A stretch of DNA of 64,000 nt from Ptiloglossa arizonensis (Eukaryota; Arthropoda; Insecta; Hymenoptera; Colletidae): assembly GCF_051014685.1 (NCBI RefSeq), contig NC_135055.1:21907501-21971500 (forward strand), written 5' to 3'. Positions 14,039 to 25,980 of this stretch are shown here, piece after piece (positions within the stretch are counted from its first letter, which is position 1; each line of letters opens with the position of its first letter). The position numbers were made by a program, and so were the translations under genes. The notes below the pieces were generated by a model, which made no database searches, was not told the DNA's origin, and was given only the letters and a program-made list of their open reading frames with translations.

Positions 14039-14176
14039 TTAGATTGTTCGGAAAGTCATTTCGTTTTTTATTTTTTCGATGAGAACGAAACACGATTTTT
14101 TTCAGAGTGTATTAAAATTTTATTAAATTACATATTCTCCATTTTGGAAAACGAAACGACTTTCCGAACAAGCTAA
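14039..14176. mobile_element. Mariner-like MITE (138 bp, no transposase)
   Basis: The left end TTAGATTGTTCGGAAAGTC continues into ATTTCGTTTT. The right end, read on the other strand, is TTAGCTTGTTCGGAAAGTC followed by GTTTCGTTTT. The terminal inverted repeats are therefore about 29 bp with two mismatches, around only ~80 bp of AT-rich interior. The TTAG(N)TTG start resembles mariner-type ends. The flanks are CA on the left and TA on the right, so the expected TA target duplication is imperfect. It is a non-autonomous, internally deleted element. Confidence 0.8.
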
Positions 14177-15298
14177 TATTTTTTCCACAATCCACGCATT
14201 TCTATTCGAGTCTCTCGAGATCTTTTTGCTAGAGAAACACACTAGCCTCTTTCGGTCGAGACACTCTGTGTATCGGTGGTGTTCGATCGACAAATCGGTG
14301 TCGAGTTCCGTCTCGCGGGTCAGTTTCCCCCGAGAGGTCAATTCCCCCACCTAGTCGCGCGTGGGGGGAATCGGACCCCGATGTGGAGGGGCGTTGGGAC
14401 TCGGGCCCAGAGTCGAGCAGTCGAGACTATCTCCTCGTGTGTTTACGATGCGTCTAGGGTGATTTTTGGAAGATAGTCACCGGAAGGGACAAAATTTCAT
14501 ATGGAAACTTCAAGGGCCTTAGTCCCTAGTGCGATCGAGCGATCCGGTGGATCTTTTCAACGATCGATTACAATGATCGTGCGCCTCGAATCGCGAATGA
14601 AGTTCCACGTTCAATTTTTCGATCAAAGGTTCGTGAAATTCGGTTTCCATTGAATGATTTTCGAGTGGATATTTATTTAATTGGTGGTTGCTCTGTTAAA
14701 AAAAATTCCCTCCGGTTTTTCTCGTTACGTCGAAGCAATTTGACGCTTTCGTTTCGTCGTAGCGGTAAATGAGTGGAAGCGGCGGGGACGCGCGGTCTCT
14801 CCGCGGAGAGAGTCTTTTCTTCGATCTTAATCGTCGGCATTGGAAGTCAGGAACGAGAAGGCTGTCTGGTTAGCATGCTGGTCCGCGGGGAGAGAAAGAA
14901 AGAGAAAGAAAAAGAGTAAGAGAGAGAGAGAGAGAGAGAGCTTTTTCGCTCGTTTCCAGCGTCTTTTGTGGCCTAGGCAGGCGGAACAAGATACCCCTCT
15001 ATATTCTTTTGCAACCAGCGACGCTAAAGTCGAGGGTTGGGGGAGGGCTGGCGGCTTTCAAGGAATCTCTGATAAAAGCACATCCTTGCCAAGTCTGAAA
15101 GGATTCGCTTACAGCGAGTCGCGCTATGGAAATGGTGGTATCGATTCCCAGCGTCGAAACGAACCTCGAAGATTGTTTCGCGAAATCACGGAAGTCACGG
15201 ATATCCTTTCCCTGGTCGAGGCTCGAACTTCGAGAGTCCACCGTCCGTTGGAAAATCGACTCTTCTCGAGATCGTCTCCTCGTCGTTAACGCCTCGTC
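14177..15298. other. Non-coding stretch, no gene seen
   Basis: Apart from the hairpin above, it has a purine-rich run ending in (AG)n at 14920-14940. Open frames at 14840-15289 cross this run and look spurious. Confidence 0.55.
14333..14376. repeat. Long hairpin (inverted repeat)
   Basis: GGTC-AATTCCCCCAC and GTGGGGGGAAT-CGGACC face each other around a ten-base loop CTAGTCGCGC. The stem is near-perfect with one or two bulges, far stronger than its surroundings. Confidence 0.7.
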
Positions 15299-15800
15299 TA
15301 CCGATTCGATTAACGATCAAATGCGCAAAGATCACGGAACGAATCTTTCTCTCTCGCGATCTTTCGAAAGCCAACGTTCGATAACGATGCCACGCGAACC
15401 AAAAGTACTCGCTGAGATTGCGAATCGTTCGATTTTAATCCCTTTTCCCCTCGCGATTCAATTAACGAACGACAAACAAGTATCTTGGAACGGACCCGAT
15501 CTTTTTTTCTTCTCTTTCTTTTTTTATCCGTCGTCCGACGGTCGTTCCCTTGGTATCGATTCGAGGCGAAATAAAAGTGTCTGGCCTACGGAATCGACTC
15601 GAGACTCGTTCACTTTTAATCCCTCCTCTCGCGATTTAATTAACCACGAGACGGACAACGATCCGGGAACCGGGATTTCACCTTTTATCGATCGTTCGGG
15701 AACCAATGTGCCTTTCGAGTGGCTCGAACGCGGCCTGAGAACGTTCCGTGGAAATTTTTCCACTCGCTCTTTCGTTTGCGACGATTTGATTAACCACGGG
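15299..15800. repeat. Diverged tandem repeat, ~150-178 bp unit
   Basis: The landmark GAT(T)YRATTAAC recurs at 15303, 15455, 15633 and 15783 (spacing 152, 178, 150), preceded in three copies by TCTCGCGATTT-like sequence. The 228-codon open frame at 15126-15812 runs through this array and is most likely a by-product of it. Confidence 0.6.
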
Positions 15801-18800
15801 AGAAAGATCTAAAAAATACCGTTCGATTCCCCTTAAATCTCCCACCAGGGGTTCCACTTTCTCGAAGATGGATTCCAGAGAGACGGAACGGTACGTTTAT
15901 GTAAATCCAGGGGCGGGTTCGCGATCATTGGCGCGGAGTAACGCGGATCGAGTGGACTCGCGATACGGGTACGCGTGGGAGCTCGAAGCTGGCCACTTGA
16001 GTACCGGGGAAGGAAAATCGGGGCCATCGGGGAGGAGAAACCAGCCTTTTTCCCCGCGGCACTCTTTTCTTTCGGTTTCCAAACCACCCCCCACCGATCT
16101 TTCTCCATCGACTGCATTCGAAACCGGCGTTGCACTTAAGGAACTTTTCCAAGGATGAAATATCGTCGCGGTTGTTAGCACGACGGGCCGTAAAGCCGGT
16201 CGCGAGCTCGATAAGCGAAACACGAGCGCGCAATGGAACCGTAAAAGCTTTGGAACTCGCACCGATGAAATTTCCATACGCGTGTGTAATTGTTCCGTTA
16301 CTCGAGCCGCCGATAACCGTATTGTTTACTTTATCGTTACAACCGAGCGGTGTTTCGTGTCTGTTGCTCGAATTTCGACAAGCTCTGGGAACGTTCGCGC
16401 GATATCGATATTCACGGATCCGTCGTCCCCCTTGCGATCACGGTGGGAACCTTCTCCGTGAAATACGGTTGTTCGCGAGAAATAAAGTACAGGGGAGAAG
16501 AGAGGGTGGACGGTCCTGGTAAACGACCAACGCTCTCGGTCGTTGGAGCGTACGAACAACGGAGGAGGGAGAATGTTTGATTAAATCGCAACGGTTGCCT
16601 CGGTGTTAATTGAATTTCATAAACACGACGCGTATCTGATCGCAATTAGCATTTATGGACACGGATTACGCGCCAGCGACGAAACGACCGACGTTTCCAC
16701 CGTGACCGGCTCGAGGATCACCTCGTTTCGATGGTATCGCCTTATCTCGGAAGCACCGCGCGCGCTGTGTGTGTGTGTGTGTGTGTTTCGTGGAAGAAAG
16801 TCGCGCGAGAAAGTTTTCCCCCGGAAGATTTTTTCCGCTCTCGCTTTTTACGAGTGTCCCGCAATCGCATATATTACATATGATAATGTCGCGCGAATGG
16901 AAAGTTTTCAGCCGAAGGAAGCACACCGTGTCTATACATATGTATGTACGTGTATATGTATGTAAGTGTGCGTGTGTTCTCCTTTCATTGGCAGCGGTCT
17001 CAAAAGTTGCGCGAGAGACGCGAACGTAGAAAAGTTTCCTCTGTTCGTCGCGAATTCGACGCGTTTGAAGTTCTCGCTCCCGTGGAAATTAAATTCGAAG
17101 ATAGCCGAACGCGTAACCACCACGCTTTCCGGTAACGCTTCAAGTTTTCCTCTTAAGCTTCTTTTTACCGATAACGATAAGCCGGTCGAGATCGGGGCCT
17201 TTTTCAAAGCGCGGCTCTTGGTCAGCTCCCCGAAGTGCAACTTTCGTACCGCGATCATGTGCAAAGTAAAACTCTCCGCGGCGCGACGAATTTTTTACTC
17301 GAGTGGAGATTTTGTAATGTTGATTCGTCCGAAGTACGACTCAGTGGAGCGATTCGTAGCGCAAACGGTGCTCGACGAACGGTGAGGAATTTTCTCGGGA
17401 AATTGAATAACGGGTATCGGTAATTCGCGAAATGAAAACGTTCGGAGGTGAAATTCGGTACGGTTTCGTTCGTTTCCGCGATCGCGAAAATTCGAGCGAT
17501 GCGATTCCACGATGAACGAAACGTCCAGCGTCGTCGAGAGCTGGCCCTCTCGAAGGCCAATTTTCCGGTGCAGAAATATTCCTCTGGATGTTGTCGATGT
17601 ACGAGACGTCGAGATGGAACGAGAGAGAAGAAAAAAAAAGAAAAACTTCTGTCTCGTATCTCTCTCTCTCTCTCCGTGGAAAGAGAAATGAAAAGTTTGC
17701 GGTCCGGTTCCCGTTTTATCGAGCTTTGCGAAACTTGGAGGCGATATCGGTACGGTGGCGAACGAATAAAGAAAATTCCACGTTAACGATATTAGAACCG
17801 ATAAATTAATACCTAGCGGGTAAACGGGAACGTAGTTCTCCACGGGAGTGTTCCCTTGCTTTCTTTTTCTTCTAAACAACGGGTTTCTAAGCGTTCGGGG
17901 ACAATATAAATAACGCATCGGGGGTCTAATTAGCGGTACGTGTGTACATCGAGAGACGGTGTAAAGGTCTAATTGAGCAGTCGTATCGCGTAAACGCTTG
18001 TCGTCCTAATTAAGCGGCTCGTATCGCGTAAACGCTTGTTTCGTTATTTACCGCGAACATCTGTACGCGGCTCGGGCAATTGACGTGCACTTGCTATCGG
18101 GCCGCGATCGTAAAACGAATCGAATCGCGCGAATTCGAAGGAACGTTCGTCCACGGGAACGGTGGAAAAATTTTACATTCGACGCGTACAGCGACGATAA
18201 TAATTAACCTACACGAGGAAATACAACGTTCCCAACGAACTCGTTCAAACGAACGCCTGCGACTCGTTGCTTTTAATTATTTATTTTCGCGACGGCTGGA
18301 ACCAAGGCGAACGGAAAAAGCGAATTCCGGTACCAATTAACACTCGGAGCAGGCTAGACTCTTGCACAGCTGGATCGATCGCAATACGGAGTAACGTTAC
18401 CGCGATTACAGTTTTGATCATTTCTTTCGCGCAATTTCCCAATAAATTTCTAACATTGTCCTCTAACGTTTTGAATAAAATGACAATTTACCAAGAAACG
18501 ATCCGAGGTAAGAGAAATATACAAGCTACGGTTGAATCGCCCGTACCGGTATTAATTGAAAGAGAAAAGGTATGTAACTCGAGACTTTTCGAATAATAGT
18601 AAAATATTCTCTTTTATATGGAACTTTACTCGGATAGAAATCAATACGTTGTACGATTCGTTTCGATGTTATTAAAGGTTTCGTTTCCTTGGTTATTAAA
18701 TTTGCGCGAGTGAACTGTACCGAGATACGTTCGCGGTTGCGTTTCGAATCGAAGCGCTCTAAAAAGTCGGGAATTTTTTAACGCGAAAAAGTATTATGCA

Positions 18801-20937
18801 TCGAACGGAGGAGAATCCGCGCGTAATTATTCTACGTAAACGTTGTACACGCGGCGAAGCATTTGTTGCTACGTAACGAAATACGTTCCGGTATCGGGAC
18901 ATTTGAATACGAAAAGCTTCAGAAAACGATATTTATCCGTGCACTGACCGCGTAAAATATTTTCCTCGATTTTCCCGCGAGTACGTGTTGCGAACATTTT
19001 GCGTTTATCGTCGTTTCGAACACAAATGAAACGTGTACCGCGTTTACGGAATCGTTGAAAGAAAAATCCGCGTCGATCGCGCGAGCACGAAATCGAATAC
19101 ATTTTTCGAGCGTGGTCGAGAGCGTAACGAGACGAGATCGAAATACGCTCGCGTTACCGTGAACAGATCGAAGATACCGGTTATTTACGATTCGGTGCGC
19201 ACAGTGGATTAGACAATGGAAGTAGGAGAAAAAATCAACGTTACGAAAAGATACAAAGGAAACGAGAAAGAAGAACTCCGCTAACGATCGAGTGCACGCG
19301 CCACTTGTTACGCTCGCACCTTAACCGTCTTCTTTGTTTCCTCTTTTCTCCGCTCGTGTTCCGTTTGTCCGCTCGAAATCGTCACCGATCGTACCAATTC
19401 GTGAACACGTATATCGGAGCGACGGTTCCTAAGGGGAACGTAATTTTCACGAGCAATTTGCAAGACGTCCCGTTCCCCGAAGTCGCGCCGATGTTTAGTT
19501 TAATTTCGCGCGTCTACGACAATAGAGTGGATTTTCGACGGGCGCGTAATTCGTTTCATTTCGCGAATTTGCGTGTAATTTCCCGCGTCTAATCGCTCGT
19601 TCGTTCGTATTGCGTTTACGTTCTTATCGCTCGTTTGAGAATTATTCACGGGTCGGAAACTATTCGCGGGATATTCGCAAAGAAAAATTTCACTGTCGAA
19701 TAGTTCGAGCGGATTATTCGAGGAATTAAAAATAGTGGACAGGTACCACGAATTTGTTCGCGAATTTATTCGAACGGGTTCTCGTTTATAGAAAATTGGA
19801 CACCTCGTGTTAAAAGAAACTCTAGAAACGATCGAAAGAGCTCTCTAATAGATCGATTGCACGTATCATGGGTTCTTTTGTTCCTTTTTTTATTTTGTAT
19901 TCATTTCATCCCCTCGAGATGATCGCAGATCGTACACAAATTTCTACGTTTTGTATCTTGATTTTCCGCTTTGTATTTTTTGCGTATAGACAGCATCCTT
20001 TCGTTCATCTGATAATAATAATACTCGGTGAATTCGCGAAAGTCTACGTAGTTGTTTCATAAGCCAGAATCAAGAACGATCGCGTATAATTTTTCACCGG
20101 GGCGTTGCTCGTTAAGAACAAACCGGGAAGACGAACGCGTAATTGATAACACAACCGGTAACGTAAATAGCCGAGTATATTGCATAAACGGTGCACGTTA
20201 TGCAATCGACGTAATTGTTAATGGCGCGGTGTAGCATCGGTGGTAGAGATGCGAACTGGTGCCTAATATAATAATTACGCTACCGGTCACGCATGCGCAA
20301 CGAACGTTGTACGGTTGTTTTCGCGGGTTCGTTAAATTTCCAAACGGAAATTACGAGAGCCCAGTTCCTTCGAGGATTCTGTAGACTCATCGAGATGCAA
20401 ATGGCGCAGCTCGTGGATGAAAAAAGAAAAAAAAAAGAGATAGAAAACTGTTCTCTGTAGTATACAGGGAACGCGTTGCAGTGGGTCTGGTGTTTCTAGC
20501 CAAGAAACAAACTGTATCGACGTACTAAATGCAAAGTCGATACTTATTGAACCCCCGGCGGGGAAAAACGAGGATGGAAGCCAAGAGAAACGCCACCGAG
20601 AGAAGAGTGCTATCATATTTCCGCTCGAGTAGCTGTTTCTTCGCATAAACCAGTAACCACGACCACGGGCATAGCCCCTCGATTTTTCTCTCGAGCTTTT
20701 CCAACCCCTTCGAGTTATTCCACCGACTCCGCTTCGCCGATGTGTATTCCGTGTACGCGCGCACAGCTCTCTAGACGTCATCGCGATGTCTATACCGCGC
20801 GAGGAAAATGACACTCGATCGAACAAACCGTGAAACCGTACGGGATGGGAAAACATCGTAACGTTACAGCTTCCTCGGGACTTGTTACACGTATGTAGGG
20901 ATAGGGTCCCGTAGCGAGTCATGGTGCAGAGAAGGGG
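15801..20937. other. Non-coding stretch, no gene seen
   Basis: Contains (TG)n at 16766-16786, a TATG/TGTA-rich run at about 16935-16975, and a 38-bp direct duplication (CGTATCGCGTAAACGCTTG at 17982 and 18020). Many open frames overlap on both strands, an effect of the CpG-rich, stop-poor composition; none is recognisable. Confidence 0.55.
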
Positions 20938-21667
20938 TAAACGATTTTACGTTCGGATTGGATAGAAAAAATGCGGAATAAAATTTTTTACGATGTATCG
21001 TCTTTGAGGAAATTGACTCCGAAAGTGTTCCGGGATATCTCGCTACGATTGATTCTATATTTTAGAGATTTTCCGGGAGGAATCTACCAATAATCCATCG
21101 TAAATGGTATAATCGAGAAGTGGGCGATTCTAAGTTTAAAAATATATTTAAAAAACGCGTAACAAAATTTTGTTTTTGAGGAAATTGACCCCGAAAGTGT
21201 TTCGGGATATCTCGCTACCATTGATTCTATATTTTAGGGATTTTCCGGGAAGAGTGTTCCAATAATTCCATAGCAAATGGTTCAATGGAGAAGCGGGCGA
21301 TTTTACGTTCAAAAATATATATAAAAAAACACGTAAGAAAGTTTTGTTTACGATGTTTCGTTTTTGAGAAAATTGACTCCGAAAGTGTTCCAAGGAAACT
21401 TGCCAAAACTGATTCTATACTTTCGGGATTTTCCGAGAAGAGTGTTCCAATAATTCCATAGCAAATGGTGCAATGGAGAAGTGGGCGATTTTACGTTCAA
21501 AAATATATAAAAAAAACACGTAAGAAAATGTTGTTTGCTACGCCTCGCTTTGAAGAAAATTGACTCGGAGAGTGTTTCGGGACACGTCGAGGAAAACTCG
21601 ATTCGACCGATGCGACGAGTGTTCTATATTTTCGGAAGACCCCGGGAAAAATGTCCCGGTAATCCAG
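20938..21667. repeat. Tandem repeat, 172-188 bp unit, four copies
   Basis: The block GAGGAAATTGACTCCGAAAG starts at 21006, 21178, 21366 and about 21552 (spacing 172, 188, 186). It is followed each time by TTCTATATTTT, a TTTTCCGGGA block, AATAATYCCATAG and AAAAATATAT. The last copy is the most diverged. Confidence 0.9.
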
Positions 21668-23879
21668 CGCGCTAGAGGCCGAGGCGCCGAGAAGAAGGTA
21701 GCTCGCGAAAAATTGAGACGAGGCGAAGACGAGGTATAATGTCCCTCGTTGTTGAAAAATGAGGCTCTTCCGCGGCCGCGGAGAAAACGCGCTTCATCGA
21801 CTCCCTTTACCGTGGACGAATACCTCGTAAAGACATCGGGGTCGATAACACCGAGGAAAACTTGGCCCGTTGAGCTCGTCGCCCGAGAACATTTCCATAA
21901 TTATACCGTCGATTCGTCGTGAAGTTTTTCGGGAAAGGCGATTACCGACGTAGTCACGGTGGCCCATGGGGATCTTCTTTCGACGACGACGACGACAACG
22001 ACGACGACACGAGTGAACTTTTCCTCGAAGAAGAGTGTTTCGATGTTTGCCGGATGCTTCGAAACTTCCACGGAAGAGCTCTTGGTCGCGATGTCGTCTT
22101 CCGTAGCGATATCGTGCCGGTATCGGAACGAAAAATCGTTTCGCAACTTTTTCAACGTCCCTGTTCGCGATTCGGCTATTTTGTAGCGCGAATTGCTCGT
22201 CCCCACCGGCGTCGTTCGTTCCAGTTTGACATTTTATTTATCAGCGACAGACGGAAGTGGAATTTTCCCTCGCTGCCGGGTAGGAAAACAGTCTGTCGTG
22301 GATGAAAACGTTTTAGTTTTAAAACGCGCGACAAATCTCCCCTCCCGTCGCTCTCCGTCTCTGTTTCTCACGCGTGCTTCGTGATCCGGATGCAAAGTGG
22401 CGCGCAAACGGTCGCGGGAACACTTCCGGGAGGCAAATCCGTTTGGAAATTCCCGGCATTTTTCCCCGGGCAACGTTACCCCGAGATCGGCGTCAGAGCT
22501 TTCGCGGCGAGCGTCCCGACGTCGACCTCGACGCCGTTATTAAAAACTGCAATTGTTTCGCGGCGAGCCGGCCCGAATCGAGCGCGGTAAACGCACCTTG
22601 CACCGATTCCCCCCGCGTCTTTCTTTAATCCCGGATAAAACGTTGCATTGTGAATTCAATTTCCCGGGGTTTTCCGGATTTCGTCGAATTCACCTCGACG
22701 ATACCTTTCTCCGTGATCCTCGCGGCCAGTTACGATTTGTCGGTGATCGTAAAAGTTCGAATCGCGCGCAAGAATCGAACGTGTCGATTAATTTGCGTTT
22801 CATCGACGTAAAAAAAAAAAGAAGAGTTGATCCGTGTTGTAAGGTACTTACGATGTAACTCGTTTCTTTTTTTCCATCTTTCTCGCACATTTGCCCTTTC
22901 GATCGCCTTATCGACTAGTCGTTAAAACGAGGAGATCGAAAAACTAGGAGAAAAGTTGTTCAGTATCGAATCGAGTGTACACTTCGCTCCTCTGAGCGTT
23001 AAAATCGGCCGTAAAAAATATTACGAGTCTCCTCGTCGTGTACGAGACCCTCTTCGTGACGTTGCGCGAGCGAAAGGTCCATCGATCATTTTCTCCGCTA
23101 AGTATAATAGATACCGTTTTTCAAGTATCGCCGCGATCGTAAAGAGACGGAGGCAAAAAACCGACGGAACGTTCGTTGCGGCCGCTCGTAAATTCGATCC
23201 GAATCGAGTTATTCCGAACGTGAAGAATAATCGACGCGGTGGGAAACGATTAAAGAGTTGTTCGTTCGTTTGGTAAGCGTTTCTCTGGAAGATCGACGAT
23301 TGCTTTTACGAGATACGTAACAACGATCAAGAACGTAGAAGAGGTAGGATCCGGTCTCGGAGGTGGTGTCGACGATTGGGTCGTTTACCTCGGTCCGTGC
23401 ATAGGTGTTTCGAGAACGTCGTTCCGCGAGCAATTTGCAGAAAAAGATGAGCCGGAAGAGCGACGGACAGCTCGACCGCGTGGAAAGTCGCTCGTGTCGA
23501 GTGGTTTTGTTCTCCGGTACGGAAGAGGGGAAAAGCTCCGCGATTCGCAGGAGGTTTTTTACCTTCTTGTCCTGGCTTCCCTAACGACCCTCTCGAGTCG
23601 CGTCGAGTCGAGTCGAGTCGAGTCGAGTCGAGTCGCGTCGCGTCGCGTCGCGGTACGGCGGAGGGAACGGTAAGGTTGAAAAGAAGGTTGTCGGACGCGG
23701 AAAGCAGAATGGAAGTAGAAAAGGAAGTCCACGGGACGGACACGAGGCGGACACGAGGCGGACACGAGGCGGCCGCGCGCGTCGAAAAAGTTGCGATACG
23801 TGCCGAAGTGGTCAGGCCCTTGGCGAACCGTGTTACCGTCCCCGAGGAGCCTCGATTATGCGACGGTCATTAAGCCGTC
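21668..23879. other. Non-coding stretch with short microsatellites
   Basis: Holds (GAC)n at 21981-22010, a pentamer GTCGA array with a GTCGC tail at 23594-23653, and three copies of GGACACGAGGC at 23737-23772. No credible gene. Confidence 0.65.
23594..23653. repeat. (GTCGA)n pentanucleotide microsatellite
   Basis: About twelve five-base units, pure GTCGA in the middle and GTCGC at both ends. Confidence 0.95.
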
Positions 23880-25980
23880 GTTCGTCGCGAGCTTGACACT
23901 GCTCGAGAAAAACTCGCGAAGAGACCCGACCAAGACGGAGAACACCAGAACGGGAAGAAGAGGAAGAACAAGAACAAGAAGAAGAAGAAGAAGAAGGAGA
24001 AGGGGAACAACGAGAAGCGGCCTGTGATTCTCCTCGTGAGTTTTACCCGCCTCGAGTCGGGGAACTCTTCGAGGCGCGTGTACACCGCTTTGTCTCTTAC
24101 TTCCACGTTGGAAAATTACTCTTCTCGTTACCGTCGCGTGCTAGACGATATTCGAGAAAAATTCGCGCTGGAACGAGAGAGTTCGCGATCCTCTTCGAGT
24201 CGAGGAACTCCTCTTCCAGAGTGTCGTGTATTCCGAATTGTCCCTACGTCGTTGCAAAGTTACTTTTGTCGTTACGCGGACCCACGAACGACCGACCAAG
24301 TTTACAGCCTTCGAGAGGAACTCGCGAAGTAACCGGGAAGATCAAAGACGAAGGGCAAGGGATTGTTTCTTTTTCGTTTTTGAAATTACTCCTCTCGTTA
24401 AGCGAGCCCGGGGAATAGTTCCGACGCGAAGTTTACACGGTTCGAGAAGAAACGAGGAAGATCAAAGACCAGAGGGCAAGGAACTCTTCGACACCGGTGA
24501 CATGTATCGCTCTTTCGTTTTTAAAATTACTCCTCTCGTTGCGTAAGCTCGCGAAGTTGTCGAAGTTGTCGTGCAGAATTCGCGAAGTAACAAGTCCACA
24601 AACGAGAGAGAGGGGGTCGAGGAACTCTTCGACAATGCTGTTAATTCCCCTTTCCACCTCGCACCTTGTTTCTCCGTAGTGAAGTTACTCTCCTCGTTAA
24701 GTAGACTCGCGAAGCGATTTCTCGGCGAAGTTTACAGTGTTCGAGAAGAACCCGCGAAGTCGCGACGGAGCAAAGTCGAGGGAGGGGGCAACCCTTTAAC
24801 AGAGATACGCGGACGTTCTTTCTTTCCTTGTAAAATTATTCTTCGTGCGTTGCCCCGCGAAACGATTCCATCGCGTGTTTCACGGTATTCGAGAAGAACT
24901 CGCGAAGAAACGAGAGGGAGACCGAAGAACGGGGGTCAGCCAAGCTACTTCGCGTCTCGAGTCAAGGAACTCTTTGACGCGTAGCTACGCATTCCTCTTT
25001 GCGCTTTGTCTCTCGTTTCACCGGTTGTAAAATTACTCTTCTCGTGGCTACGGGGGAACGATTCCGTCCTGTGCTGCTTCGCGGTAGCCGAGAAGAAACG
25101 ACCGAGGTACGAAGAAGACGAAACTTTCAGGGGCGGGGAACTCTTCGACGCGTAGCTACGTATTCTTCTTTGCACTTTATTTCTCGTTGAAACGTTTCTC
25201 CCGATACCATCAGTTGTTTCGAAGTATTCGAGAACTCGCGACGATACGAAGAGGTCAAAGTTTGGGGGGTAGGGAACTCTAACGCGTATCCACGCGCTCT
25301 CTGCACTCTTTGTTCTTTACTCTCCCGTTATAAAATTTCTCTCGTCACATAGTTGGAAGATTTTATCTATTGTTTCGCAATATTGGAGAACTCACAACGA
25401 TACGAAGAGATCAAACTTGGGGGGGTAGGGAATTCTCGAACGCCTATCCACGTATGCCCTCTTGTTCTACCATTGCAAAAATTTCTCTCGTCACCTAGTT
25501 GGAAGATTTCATCCATTATTTCGTAATATTCGAGAACTCGCGACGATACGAAGAGATCAAACTTAGGGGGGCAGGAAATTCTCGAACGCCTATCCACGTA
25601 TGCACTCTTGTTCTACCATTGCAAAAATTTCTCTCGCCACCTAGTTGGAAGATTTCATCCATTGTTTCGCAATATTCGAGAACTCGCGACGATACGAAGA
25701 GATCAAACTTTGGGGGGGCAGGGAACTCTCGAACGCCTATCCACGCACTCTCTGCACTCTTTGTTCTTTGCTCTCCCGTTGTAAAATTTCTCTCGCCACA
25801 TAGTTGTAAGATTCCGTCGCGTGGTTCGCGATATTCGAGAATTCGCGTAGACGCGAGATCAAAGACGAGTACGGGTGGGCTACGGAACTCTCCGAAGAGT
25901 AGCTGCGCATTCCTCTTGCCGCGTTGTCTCTCGTTTCTCCCGTTGTAAAATTACTCGTACGTCGCGGAGGGATCCAGCAA
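23880..25980. repeat. Decayed long tandem array, ~147-bp unit at its conserved end
   Basis: The word CGAGAACTCGCG, or a close variant, recurs about every 100-300 bp from 23900 to 25840. It is most regular at 25376, 25522, 25669 and 25827 (spacing 146, 147, 158). These late units share AATATTCGAGAACTCGCGAC, GATCAAACTT, a G-run, CTATCCACG, TTTCTCTCG and TTGGAAGATTTCATC. Copies become more diverged and variable in length toward 24 kb. A (GAA)n-rich stretch at 23951-24000 sits at the left edge. Confidence 0.85.

Noticed and set aside
15126..15812. 228-codon open frame on the + strand
   Set aside because: It crosses a diverged tandem array, has an overlapping minus-strand frame, and shows no domain or repeat of known proteins. 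CpG-rich, stop-poor DNA explains it.
20232..20265. tRNA-like A-box sequence (GCATCGGTGGTAGAGATGC)
   Set aside because: No B box, anticodon stem or acceptor stem follows within tRNA length.
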